Assembly (NCBI RefSeq): GCF_001306135.1
Contig: NZ_LGKP01000015.1
Span: 124,001-188,000 of the forward strand
From: Herpetosiphon geysericola
GTDB lineage: Bacteria > Chloroflexota > Chloroflexia > Chloroflexales > Herpetosiphonaceae
Length of the DNA: 64,000 bases
Direction of reading: 5' to 3'
Shown here: in pieces, positions 27,761-36,609 of the stretch
How the letters are laid out: each line of letters opens with the position of its first letter
Numbering within the stretch: position 1 is the first letter of the stretch
Program-made: the position numbers and the translations under genes
The notes under the pieces: model-generated
What the model was told of the DNA's origin: nothing
Databases searched by the model: none
What the model saw: the letters and a program-made list of their open reading frames with translations, nothing else

Positions 27761-28906
27761 TTAAGCTGGTTCGGCCAGCACCTGTTCCAATTGATCCACG
27801 GCTGCTTGCGCTCGCGCCTCAACTTCGCTGAGATCAGCTCCCACAGCGGTGATATGGCCAATTTTACGGCCTGGCTTGGCGCTGCGTTTATCATACCAAT
27901 GCACATGGACTTGGGGTTGCAAGGCGGTTTGAATGAGGCTGCTTTCCAAGGCTCTGCTGGTTGGCGCTAGCACGTTGACCATTACCGCGCTTTGTTGGCG
28001 CAACTGTGGATCGCCCAACGGCCAGCCCAGCGCCGCCCGAATGGTGTTTTCGAACTGCGAGCAATAGCTGCCTTCAATTGAATAATGGCCCGTGTTGTGC
28101 GGGCGAGGCGCAAGCTCGTTGACCAAAATCTGGCCCTTGCTGGTCAGAAACATCTCAACCGCCAAGATGCCTAAGCCGCCGAGCGCGGCTGCGGTTGCTT
28201 GGGCTACCTCGCGGGCTTGTTGCTGAATTGCCGCTGAGAAGGGCGCTGGCGCACGTACCACCCGACAAACCCCGCTTGGCTGATAGGTTTCAATTACTGG
28301 ATAGACACATTGCTCGCCGTTGACCGAGCGAATAATCAAGGTTGCTAGCTCGGCCTCGAAGGGAACCCAAGCCTCGACAAACACCGGATTTTCGGGAAAA
28401 CCCAAGGCTGCGCATGCGCTGGCAATCTCGTCGGCGCTACGAATTTTGGCAGTGCCTCGGCCATCGTAGCCGTTGCGCCGTGTTTTGAGCATCAATGGAA
28501 AGCCATGCTTGGCCCCAAATGCTTCAAGATCGCTCAGCGATTCGATTAAGCCCAAGGCTGGCACGGGCAAGCCTGCTGCTGCCAAGGTCAATTTCTGTTG
28601 GGCCTTATCCTCAATCAAGCCAAGGGTTGCTTGATCAGGCACCAGTTGCACCCCTTTGCTCGCGAGATAAGCTAGCTTTTCCGAGCCAATAAACTCGTTT
28701 TCGAGCACCACTACATCAACCGCTTGCGCAAATTGATCAAGCAAAGTCCGATCATTCCAATTGCCAACCACTGCTTTGCTGACCAGGGCTGCTGGCTCGT
28801 CGTTGCGATTGGCTAAAATAACGGTTTCAATTCCCAAGGGAATCGCCGCTTGCACCAACATGCGAGCTAATTGCCCGCCACCAAGAATGCCTAAACGTTT
28901 TGTCAT
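27761..28906 (-). CDS. purK: N5-carboxyaminoimidazole ribonucleotide synthase
   Basis: A 381-residue ATP-grasp enzyme that carboxylates AIR with bicarbonate and ATP. It starts with KRLGILGGGQLARML. The ATP-grasp core includes PLMLKTRRNGYDGRGTAKI and FVEAWVPFEAELATLIIRS, and the C-terminal active-site region reads VNELAPRPHNTGHYSIEGS with the following SQFENTIRAALGWPLG. The length is normal. It is first of the purK-purE pair. Confidence 0.96.
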   Translation of the reverse strand: MTKRLGILGGGQLARMLVQAAIPLGIETVILANRNDEPAALVSKAVVGNWNDRTLLDQFAQAVDVVVLENEFIGSEKLAYLASKGVQLVPDQATLGLIEDKAQQKLTLAAAGLPVPALGLIESLSDLEAFGAKHGFPLMLKTRRNGYDGRGTAKIRSADEIASACAALGFPENPVFVEAWVPFEAELATLIIRSVNGEQCVYPVIETYQPSGVCRVVRAPAPFSAAIQQQAREVAQATAAALGGLGILAVEMFLTSKGQILVNELAPRPHNTGHYSIEGSYCSQFENTIRAALGWPLGDPQLRQQSAVMVNVLAPTSRALESSLIQTALQPQVHVHWYDKRSAKPGRKIGHITAVGADLSEVEARAQAAVDQLEQVLAEPA

Positions 28907-29030
28907 AATGCCTTATTAGCTATAAGTTAATTTGATCCACGAAGGATGAATGGGCTATGGGCTTTTGGCTATAGGGTTAATTTGATTAAGTGAATGCCAC
29001 CCAGCTTCCGATAGCCAATAGCCTCTATGT

Positions 29031-29059
29031 TCTCTGCTCTCTGCTCTCTGCTCTCTATT
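29031..29059. repeat. TCTCTGC tandem repeat
   Basis: Three and a half copies of the 7-base unit TCTCTGC, followed by TCTCTAT. It lies in the purK-AAA intergenic stretch (28,907-29,101), which also has a GATCCACGAAGGATG word at 28,936 and a CCGATCCCCAGC word near 29,088. No gene is seen there. Confidence 0.6.
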
Positions 29060-29101
29060 CTTCTCCCCGACCCTTGACCAGCAGCCCCCGATCCCCAGCT
29101 T

Positions 29102-30751
29102 CTAATAAAAATCAGCGAAGCCCTCGCGATCGAGGCGTTCGAGCATGGATTGAATTTTGGCCTGCGATTGGGGATAGGCTGCAAGCGCTTGGCTTAAACG
29201 CTGCAAGCCACTGCGAAAGCGTTGGCTGTCGTCGCCGCGCAATTTTGGCAATAATTTTTGCTTAACTTGCAAATCGAGCGCCGTATTGAGTGGCATAATG
29301 CCCTCGGCTCCTTCCAAATAGCGCCCAATTTCTTCGACCGCCCGATAGCCAAATGGATGCCCAAGCCCTGCCAAAATTGGCTGTAATTCGAGCAACAATT
29401 GCCATGCAGTAGCATCAAACGGACGCCGATAACTACTGCGCCACGCCACCAAATCGACTTCGGTTAGCTCGATCACATTCGCCCGATCAAGCAGTTTATC
29501 ACTGAGGCTAAAGGTGCTTTCATCAACATTAACCGTGCCAATAATATGCACATTCAAGGGCAAACGTAGCGGGTTGCGCACGCTTTCGCCATCAACGGTT
29601 TGCGCCACTTCCTGCGGAATACCCAAATCAATGAGATGTTCGGCGGTTTCGAGCGCACTCAAAATTGGCGCTAAATAATATTCTGGCCGCGCCAAATTCA
29701 ACTCATCAAGGCATACAAAATAGGGATAGGCCGGATCGGCGGCTGCGCGCAGCAACAAACGCAAGGTTGGGGTTGGCTGAAAGGTTTGAGTCAGCGCATT
29801 GAAATAGCCCAATAAATCGCGGGCGTTATGCCAATCGGGCTGCACCGCCACCGCCAAATAATAGGGATTATCGCTGTGCGGCGCGATTTGATGCACTGCA
29901 TCAGCATACACTCTGGTCAAACGGGTTTTGCCAGTGCCCGAAATGCCTGGCAAAATCACCAATGGCTTAGTTTGCAGCGCAATGTGATACGAGCGCAACA
30001 CAGCCTCGGGATAGATAAAACCACGTTGCCGAATGTTAGCGCTAATTTCCTCGATGCTTGGGCTGTTGAAGCCTGTGGCGTAACTTGGCCGCGCCTCGCG
30101 CACATGGCTCGGTGGCAATTCCCATTCTTCTTCGGCAATTTCCATAATTGCCTCGTTGAGCGGCAGCAAGGCCAAAATATGGTTAATCAATTGTTGATTA
30201 AACTGCTGGCTATCATCCAGCGCTTGCTGCCAAGGGTAGCTCCAGCCAGCCCACAAATAATTACTGGTACGATTGGCCAGATAATCATCGAGCCAAAGCT
30301 GCTGCTCTGCATGCTCGCCCCGGGTGTAGCGCACATCGGGCAAACTGCTGATTAATGGCTCCCACAGCACCCGCCCGCGATCCCAAACCGCTGCCAGCTC
30401 GCGTTTGCGCTTGTTCCACAGTTGAATGCCAACCAAAATCCGTTCTTCGCTGCCGCTGACCCCAAGGTAAATATGGCAGCCACGTGGAGGCCGATCGATC
30501 ACCACATGATAATCTTCGATTGGATCACGCTGGCGGCCCCGATTGACCGCCCTAACCGATTTGGCGCTGACTTCATACAAGCCCCAAGTGTTGGGAAATT
30601 GGCGCGCAGCAACGGTGGCAAGCTGCTCGGTGATGGCAACGAGAATTGGATGCAACTGCTCTTGCACTGCATTCCAACGCTCGTTGACGCCCTCGACTTG
30701 CAAGCTTTGCAACGCTGCTGCATTCCATTGGATTGGCTCGTTTTGGCTCAC
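29102..30751 (-). CDS. McrB-like AAA+ ATPase with an N-terminal DUF1054-like region
   Basis: A 549-residue cytoplasmic protein. Residues ~250-490 form an AAA+ ATPase of the McrB/MoxR-like branch: Walker A LPGISGTGKTRL, Walker B FVCLDELNLARPEYYL, sensor-1 GTVNVDES and the arginine region KLLDRANVIEL. Residues ~10-125 faintly resemble DUF1054/YktB (LQVEGVNERWNAVQEQLHPIL and a later LWNKRKREL). No McrC or nuclease gene is adjacent, so classical restriction is unlikely. The start is a GTG two bases after the stop of the FHA-ABC gene with AAGGAA upstream, implying a coupled operon. Confidence 0.83.
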   Translation of the reverse strand: MSQNEPIQWNAAALQSLQVEGVNERWNAVQEQLHPILVAITEQLATVAARQFPNTWGLYEVSAKSVRAVNRGRQRDPIEDYHVVIDRPPRGCHIYLGVSGSEERILVGIQLWNKRKRELAAVWDRGRVLWEPLISSLPDVRYTRGEHAEQQLWLDDYLANRTSNYLWAGWSYPWQQALDDSQQFNQQLINHILALLPLNEAIMEIAEEEWELPPSHVREARPSYATGFNSPSIEEISANIRQRGFIYPEAVLRSYHIALQTKPLVILPGISGTGKTRLTRVYADAVHQIAPHSDNPYYLAVAVQPDWHNARDLLGYFNALTQTFQPTPTLRLLLRAAADPAYPYFVCLDELNLARPEYYLAPILSALETAEHLIDLGIPQEVAQTVDGESVRNPLRLPLNVHIIGTVNVDESTFSLSDKLLDRANVIELTEVDLVAWRSSYRRPFDATAWQLLLELQPILAGLGHPFGYRAVEEIGRYLEGAEGIMPLNTALDLQVKQKLLPKLRGDDSQRFRSGLQRLSQALAAYPQSQAKIQSMLERLDREGFADFY

Positions 30752-30753
30752 AA

Positions 30754-33390
30754 CTAGGCTTCCTTATCGCGGCGTTTGAGCAACCACGCCGTCAAGGCAA
30801 AACATGCCAGCGTATAGGCAATCAAAATAAACCAGGTCAAGAAAATAAAGCCAGCGTTATAGGAATAATTGACCGTCGGAAAGACTTCGCAGTTTTGCGG
30901 GAGCGGCGGGCCAACACACTTGCCGGTGTCGTATGGCTCGGTTAAGCCGCCAATCGAGCCATAGGCTTGCATCGCCCAACGACTGCCCACGAAGAACGAA
31001 AGCGGAGCCAAGGCTGAAGGCAATGGGAGCAACGCCAGCGCAAACACAATTTGTGGAATCAAGGCAAACGGAATGATGCTCATGGCTTTATCCGATGAGC
31101 TAACCGAGGCCGAAATTAACAAGCCAACGCCCAAGCCTGTTAGTGATGTAAGGAAGGTGGTGATTAAAAAGCCGCCCCAAACCCCAAACGGCGCATGGGT
31201 CACTCCAATGTCGAAATCGACCTTGAAGTTTAATATCACCATCAAGATCACGCTTTGGATGAGACATAAGCCGGAAAGCACAACGACTTTTGAGGCCAAA
31301 TAGGGCACAATTTTGAGGTTTGCCAAGCGTTCGCGCCGATAAATCGGGCCTTCTTTGGTAATTTCACGCGCTGAGTTCAAAATGCCAAACCACACCGCAA
31401 CCGCGCCCAGCAAGAACGGAATCATGCGCGCATCGGCGTAACGTGGGTCGTGCAAGGCATCGGCTTTGGCAACCAACAGCAAAATTAAGCTAATAATTGG
31501 TGCTTGCAAGAGCAAAATCGCCAAATTCCGCCGATCAGCGGCGATCAAGCGCAAATAGCGGCGGGTTAAAATGCCAAATTGACGCATTGCCGAAACTGGC
31601 GGCGGTTTGGGTCTGCCCGCTGAAGCCGCCGAGGTTGGAATCGACGTGCTTGCTTGATTTGGATAGGCGCCAGGCACTGCTGCTTGGGGAATTGGCGCTT
31701 GTGGCGGGGTCATCACTGGCACTTGGGGCGCCCGTTGCAGCCGTTCCCAAATATATTTACGATAGGCTTCTGAGTTGCGGAAGCGAATTTCCCACAGCTC
31801 AGAGAGCCGTGGCACTTGGCGTACTTGATTATTGTGTTGGCGCCATGTCTCAAATTCTTGCCTTAGCTCAGTCGTAATTAACGGATGGTTCGGGTCGGCA
31901 TCGCCCTCAAGCTTGGTGTAAATATCGGCAAAATCGCCTGAGGTAACATTAAAAAATTGCAGCGCTTCGCTGGGCGGCCCAAACCAAACCATGCGCCCAT
32001 CGGCCATAAACACCACATGATCACATTGGGTGATGTTGGCGGTGGCGTGAGTCACCAAGACAATTGTGCGCCCTGAATCGGCCAATTGGCGCAAGGTGTA
32101 CATCATCTTCTTTTCGAGGCCCGGGTCAAGCCCCGAAGTTGGTTCATCGAGAAAGAACAGGCTGGGGTCGGCCAACAGCTCGGAGCTAATTGAAACCCGT
32201 TTGCGCTGACCACCAGAAAGCTGATTCACCTGCTTGCCACGATGGGCGCTCATCTCAACATCTTTGAGCACCCGATCGATGCGGGTTTCGATTTCGCTGC
32301 TGGCAGTGTCAGCGGGCAGCCGCAACTTAGCGGTGTAGCGCAAGGCCACATCGACTGGCAAGCTGCTATGCAAAATATCGTCTTGCGGCACGTAGCCCAA
32401 AATGGCGCGATAGGCATCGAAGTTGGCATAATAATCATCGCCATTGACCAAAACCGCACCTTTGTTGGCCCGATTGTAGCCCGACAGTGCGCCCATCAAG
32501 GTTGATTTGCCTGCGCCTGAGCCACCAACCAGCGCAATAAACTCGCGTGGCTCGATTACTAGCGACACATTATTAAGGATGACCCGATTGCCGCCGACCA
32601 AGCGCACCAACGAATGGGCATCGATCCGCAAGGCTCCGCGTTGATCGAATTGATCAAGCGACATGCCATCGTAGACCAATTTAAATGGCCCGACTTGAAT
32701 CACATCGCCGCGATTCAAGCGGGTTGCATTGATCCGATTGCCATTAACAAAGGTGCCGTTGGTGCTACCAAGGTCGCGCACCTCGTGGCCACCTTGGATG
32801 GCGCGAATTTCGGCGTGGTTGCGCGAGACTTGAGGATTAGGCAAATTGAGCGCTGAGCCTTCGCGGCCAATCGTGACCGCAGGCTTATTGCTTAAATCAA
32901 AGCGGCTGACATGGCCAACCTCTGCTGGTGGCGTGGCAACCTGCTGATTGCGATAGGTAAGGGTAACAAAGTTGCCAGTTACTGGGTCGCCAATCCGCAC
33001 CGAATCGCCATCATTAAAACTATGGCGCGGCACGCGTTGGCTTTGAAACAGCAGCCCGTTGGTGCTGCCAAGGTCAATAATAACGTGGCGTTGGCCTTCT
33101 GGCTCGATGCGGGCGTGATGCGATGACACAAAGCGCGACGAGGCAATAATATCGTTATCGGGCTTGCGACCAAAGGTTATTGGCTGGTTGGCTAATGGAA
33201 TCTGGCGGGGTGCCTGCCCAGTTTCTTGCACCTCTAAAAAGGCCATTGAGGAATGCAAGATGGTGGTAGCCCCACTGCCGAAGGCTGGGCTGGCTTGGTT
33301 TGGTGCGGCCTGTTGGGCTTTCCCACAACTTGGGCAAAACTTTGTATTAGGCTGAATGGCAGCACCGCAGTGAATACAGCGTGTCATCAT
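30754..33390 (-). CDS. Zinc-ribbon, double-FHA ABCG-type transporter
   Basis: An 878-residue membrane protein. It has a zinc ribbon CIHCGAAI...FCPSCG (5-25) and two forkhead-associated domains (~50-130 with GRKPDNDI...HHARI...DLGSTNG; ~165-245 with GREGSALNL...NHAEI...DLGSTNGTF). An ABC ATPase spans ~260-490: Walker A GGSGAGKST, signature LSGGQRKRVS, Walker B FFLDEPTSGLD, His in VTHAT. A Pro/Ala linker leads to six C-terminal membrane segments (~620-870). FHA domains bind phosphothreonine, so transport is probably controlled by the neighbouring kinase and phosphatase. The substrate is unknown. ATG at 33387, three bases in, has better Shine-Dalgarno spacing. Confidence 0.94.
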   Translation of the reverse strand: MMTRCIHCGAAIQPNTKFCPSCGKAQQAAPNQASPAFGSGATTILHSSMAFLEVQETGQAPRQIPLANQPITFGRKPDNDIIASSRFVSSHHARIEPEGQRHVIIDLGSTNGLLFQSQRVPRHSFNDGDSVRIGDPVTGNFVTLTYRNQQVATPPAEVGHVSRFDLSNKPAVTIGREGSALNLPNPQVSRNHAEIRAIQGGHEVRDLGSTNGTFVNGNRINATRLNRGDVIQVGPFKLVYDGMSLDQFDQRGALRIDAHSLVRLVGGNRVILNNVSLVIEPREFIALVGGSGAGKSTLMGALSGYNRANKGAVLVNGDDYYANFDAYRAILGYVPQDDILHSSLPVDVALRYTAKLRLPADTASSEIETRIDRVLKDVEMSAHRGKQVNQLSGGQRKRVSISSELLADPSLFFLDEPTSGLDPGLEKKMMYTLRQLADSGRTIVLVTHATANITQCDHVVFMADGRMVWFGPPSEALQFFNVTSGDFADIYTKLEGDADPNHPLITTELRQEFETWRQHNNQVRQVPRLSELWEIRFRNSEAYRKYIWERLQRAPQVPVMTPPQAPIPQAAVPGAYPNQASTSIPTSAASAGRPKPPPVSAMRQFGILTRRYLRLIAADRRNLAILLLQAPIISLILLLVAKADALHDPRYADARMIPFLLGAVAVWFGILNSAREITKEGPIYRRERLANLKIVPYLASKVVVLSGLCLIQSVILMVILNFKVDFDIGVTHAPFGVWGGFLITTFLTSLTGLGVGLLISASVSSSDKAMSIIPFALIPQIVFALALLPLPSALAPLSFFVGSRWAMQAYGSIGGLTEPYDTGKCVGPPLPQNCEVFPTVNYSYNAGFIFLTWFILIAYTLACFALTAWLLKRRDKEA

Positions 33391-33455
33391 TCCCCCTTAA
33401 ATGCCAAGCTTCATGCAGCACGATTAACGCTATCTAGTGGCATGGATGAAGGCTG

Positions 33456-33464
33456 TGCTATAAT
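33456..33464 (+). promoter_or_regulatory. Extended -10 promoter element for the PP2C gene
   Basis: TGCTATAAT, a consensus -10 box with the TG extension, lies ~87 bases before the phosphatase start codon. The stretch between it and the divergent FHA-ABC gene is only 65 bases. Confidence 0.5.
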
Positions 33465-33550
33465 CGCAGCATGTGAGCAGACTCAAACACGCGCATTATA
33501 GCACACTGCTCCAGACCACAACCGTTCCTGCCGAATGGGAGGTTGCTCGA

Positions 33551-34876
33551 ATGAGCCTTGCAACGCCTACTGGCGCTCCATGCCCACGCTGTCATCGTCT
33601 GGTTGATGAAACGGCACGTTTCTGTCGTCATTGCGGGTTTCCGTTGCGTTCAGTCGCAACGCCGCTCGCAGCGCCAGAACCAGCCGTGGCCGCCGAGCCG
33701 ATGGATTATGAAGAAGTTGTTTTACCAGCACCACGCCGAATTCAGCTTGAAGGCGAGAAGATTAGCCTGCGAGCGTTGGAACAGATGGTGCATGCTGGCG
33801 TTGAATGGTGGCAGATGCGCCTGCAAACTGGTGAGGCAACCAGAGAAGAAGCCATCACCAGTATTGAAGAGTTGCGCAAAGCCCTTGGGAGCGTTAGTCA
33901 TCAGTTGGCTCAAGGCCGCGAAACAATTCGCATTACCACCACATTAACGCCAGCCCGCCGCTTTCCGCTTGGCTGCTCGCGCTGCGGCAAGGGCAATCGG
34001 GTCAATGCACGCTATTGCATTGCCTGCGGTAATCCGTTGGTGGCCAATGCAGAAAAGGTCCAGCCTATGTCGCAAACACTTCGCTATACTGTTGGCTTGC
34101 TTTCCGATGTTGGTACGCGTCGTTCAGTCAACCAAGATTCTGCCTTGGTCGAGCAGTTTCGCTTGCGTGATGGCACGCCGGTGATCTGCTGTTTGGTGGC
34201 CGATGGCATGGGCGGTGCCCAAGGTGGCGAACGGGCCAGCGCCTTGGCCAGCCAAACGATTGTCAATCATCTGCGCGATTATAGCCGCAACGTCGATCGC
34301 AGTTTTGATGGCTGGCGCGATGTGGTGCGGGCGGCAATTGCTGCGGCCAATAGCACAATCTTTCGCGAAGCAGAAGTTAAATCATCGCTGCGTGGCATGG
34401 GCACGACGGTCGTGGTAGCCTTGGTCGTTGGCGAAAAAGCTTGGATTGGCAGCGTTGGTGATTCGCGGGTCTACCTGATTAACCGCAAAGGGGTCAGCGA
34501 AAAGACCCAACAAATTGCCCAAATTACTGTCGATCACACGATGGTGGCGCGCTTGGTGGATATTGGCGAGCTAACGCCCGAGGAAGCACGCACCCATCCC
34601 CGTCGCCATGTGCTCTACCGCTCGGTTGGAGTCGAAGCCACGGTCGAATCGGACATGACCGAGCAACCGCTTGAGGCTGGCGATTGGCTGTTGCTCTGCT
34701 CCGATGGCTTGATTAACGAGCTTTCGGATGAAGAATTGCGTGATGCAGTCTTTGAAGCGTCATCACCGCAAGCATGTTGTGGCAGCTTGATTGCTATTGC
34801 CAATAGCCGTGGAGCACGCGATAATGTAACGGTGGTGCTGTTATCTGCCGAAGAGCGTACCAACCAGCAGCATTAG
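33551..34876 (+). CDS. Zinc-ribbon PP2C-family Ser/Thr phosphatase
   Basis: A 441-residue protein. Two zinc ribbons are visible: CPRCHRLV...FCRHCG (12-31) and CSRCGKGN...YCIACG (~140-160), with a helical, charged segment between them (~65-125). The PP2C domain (~180-440) retains all metal motifs: NQDS, VADGMGGAQGGERAS, MGTTVVVAL, GSVGDSRVYL, LLCSDGL and RDNVTVVLL. It should dephosphorylate the local kinase and its FHA-bound targets. ATG at 33551 has GGGAGG eight bases upstream. It is divergent from the FHA transporter and followed by the kinase gene. Confidence 0.94.
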   Translation: MSLATPTGAPCPRCHRLVDETARFCRHCGFPLRSVATPLAAPEPAVAAEPMDYEEVVLPAPRRIQLEGEKISLRALEQMVHAGVEWWQMRLQTGEATREEAITSIEELRKALGSVSHQLAQGRETIRITTTLTPARRFPLGCSRCGKGNRVNARYCIACGNPLVANAEKVQPMSQTLRYTVGLLSDVGTRRSVNQDSALVEQFRLRDGTPVICCLVADGMGGAQGGERASALASQTIVNHLRDYSRNVDRSFDGWRDVVRAAIAAANSTIFREAEVKSSLRGMGTTVVVALVVGEKAWIGSVGDSRVYLINRKGVSEKTQQIAQITVDHTMVARLVDIGELTPEEARTHPRRHVLYRSVGVEATVESDMTEQPLEAGDWLLLCSDGLINELSDEELRDAVFEASSPQACCGSLIAIANSRGARDNVTVVLLSAEERTNQQH

Positions 34877-34994
34877 TGGCTTGGGGCTGAAACTAATTAA
34901 AGATTGAACGCGTCTTATGCTGTGACGGCCTTACGCCAGCGATCACATTCTGATCGTTTTGTCACGATTCTGGGCGCTTTTGAGCGCAACATCG

Positions 34995-35003
34995 TGCTAT
35001 AAT
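34995..35003 (+). promoter_or_regulatory. Extended -10 promoter element for the kinase gene
   Basis: TGCTATAAT again, 34 bases before the ATG at 35037. Transcription would begin close to 35,010, giving a short leader with AAGGA. The gene therefore has its own promoter despite following the phosphatase gene. Confidence 0.55.
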
Positions 35004-35036
35004 CGCGCTGAGTTGCTGATACGAAGGATTTTCTCC

Positions 35037-36563
35037 ATGAGCGATTTGTTATCTGAAGAAAACTCAAAAACAGGTGCCTTGCCCCCTGAGTTGATTTTGG
35101 GCTATCGCTATTTGCTCAAACAACGGCTTGGCCAAGGCGGCATGGGGGCTGTGTATTTGGCTTACGATCAGCGCCTTGATATTGATTGCGCGATCAAAGA
35201 GATGAGTACGGGCCTGCTCAAAACAGAAGATGAGCGCGAGCGCGCCCGCAAATCGTTTCATGAAGAAGCAAAATTGCTGGCCCGTTTGAATCATCCCAAT
35301 CTGCCGCGTGTGACCGATCACTTTAGCGATCACGGGCGTGAGTATTTGGTGATGGAGTTTGTGCCAGGCGAAACCTTAGCCAGCATTCTGCGCAATAGTC
35401 CGCCGCCATGGCCAGTCGCTGATGTGGTGGCGTTTGCCGAGCCACTGACCGAGGTGCTGCACTATTTGCACAGCCGCACCCCACCAATTATCTTCCGCGA
35501 TTTGAAGCCTGCCAATATTATGCGTACTCCCGAAGGTCAAGTAAAATTGATCGACTTCGGGATTGCGCGCTTGTTTAAGCCTGGGCAATCGCAAGATACC
35601 CAAGCCTTTGGCACAATGGGCTATTCTGCACCTGAGCAATATGGCACTGGCCAAACTGATGCTCGCTCCGATGTTTATGCCTTGGGCGTGTTGCTGCATC
35701 AACTGATGACTGGCCACGATCCAATTGCCCAGCCTTTCAATGTGCCGCTAGCGCATACGATCAATCCAGCAGTGCCCGAGGCAATCAGTTCGGTGTTGAT
35801 GACGGCTATGAGCCATGATCCGCAAACTCGTTTTGCCTCAATGGTTGCCTTGCGTCGCGCGCTATCGAATGCTTCGCAACACAGTGCTGATGTGTATGTG
35901 GCGCAACGCCCAAGCACCTCGGCTTTGCCCAATGTTGGCTATGCCCAATCAGCCCAAGCACGGCCAGTGTCGCAGCCGTATGGTCAAACTGGCTCGCAGC
36001 CGTATGGCCAAACTGGCTCGCAGCCGTATGGCCAAACTGGCTCACAGCCGTATGGCCAAACTGGCTCACAGCCGTATGGCCAAACTGGCTCACAGCCGTA
36101 TGGCCAAACTAGCTCGCAACCCTATGGGCCGCCAGTGGCGCAACCCTATGCGCAGCCCTATACGCCGCCAGCACCGCCGATCTATGCCCAACCTTTTACG
36201 CCGCCAGCACCGCCGATGCATCCGGCAACTCACCATTTGCAAGCTTCCAGCGTGCCGCAAGCTAAAACCACGGGCGTTGCCCAAACCGCTCAAGTTATGG
36301 GCTTTTTAAGCCTCATTATGGTGATTAGTGGCTTTTTCTATGAAGATATGGGTTATGAAACAGCCTTGTTAATGGCTGGCTTTGGTGGCTTTGCTGGTTT
36401 TGTCTCATTGATTGTGAGTATTGTTGCGGTGAGTTTAAAAGCCACCCGCGATTCGCGCAAAGGTCGTTCGCAGGCAGTTCGCGGCCTAATATTTGCAACC
36501 GTGGCGATGGTCTTAGCGTGTGTGGTGATGGGAATTATAGGTAGTCTCTCAGATAAATATTAA
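35037..36563 (+). CDS. Membrane-anchored Ser/Thr protein kinase with SQPYGQTG repeat linker
   Basis: A 508-residue kinase. The domain (~20-280) has glycine loop LGQGGMGAVYLAY, lysine in CAIKEM, catalytic loop IIFRDLKPANIM (Phe replaces the His of HRD) and LIDFGIARLF, with GTMGYSAPEQY in the activation loop. A Pro/Gln-rich linker includes six SQPYGQTG-type octapeptides (from residue 312). The C-terminus (~425-508) has three hydrophobic segments resembling DUF4190. Unlike most bacterial receptor kinases there is no large external domain. It sits between a PP2C phosphatase and an FHA protein, the likely regulator and reader. Confidence 0.94.
   Translation: MSDLLSEENSKTGALPPELILGYRYLLKQRLGQGGMGAVYLAYDQRLDIDCAIKEMSTGLLKTEDERERARKSFHEEAKLLARLNHPNLPRVTDHFSDHGREYLVMEFVPGETLASILRNSPPPWPVADVVAFAEPLTEVLHYLHSRTPPIIFRDLKPANIMRTPEGQVKLIDFGIARLFKPGQSQDTQAFGTMGYSAPEQYGTGQTDARSDVYALGVLLHQLMTGHDPIAQPFNVPLAHTINPAVPEAISSVLMTAMSHDPQTRFASMVALRRALSNASQHSADVYVAQRPSTSALPNVGYAQSAQARPVSQPYGQTGSQPYGQTGSQPYGQTGSQPYGQTGSQPYGQTGSQPYGQTSSQPYGPPVAQPYAQPYTPPAPPIYAQPFTPPAPPMHPATHHLQASSVPQAKTTGVAQTAQVMGFLSLIMVISGFFYEDMGYETALLMAGFGGFAGFVSLIVSIVAVSLKATRDSRKGRSQAVRGLIFATVAMVLACVVMGIIGSLSDKY
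35970..36137 (+). repeat. 24-bp tandem repeat encoding SQPYGQTG
   Basis: Six near-identical in-frame 24-base units (35,970-36,113) and a degenerate seventh encode the kinase linker. Units differ mainly by synonymous changes (TCG/TCA, GGT/GGC), so copy number may vary between strains. Confidence 0.9.
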
Positions 36564-36609
36564 AGTCCTTTTTTGCGTTCTTGTGTGCTCCCTTGTCGAA
36601 GGAGGAAGT

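Noticed and set aside
29102-30751. McrBC-type restriction system
   Set aside because: Only an McrB-like ATPase is present; there is no McrC, methyltransferase or nuclease gene on either side.
35806-36309. Antisense and frame-shifted frames over the SQPYGQTG repeat
   Set aside because: They are periodic shadows of the 24-base repeat.
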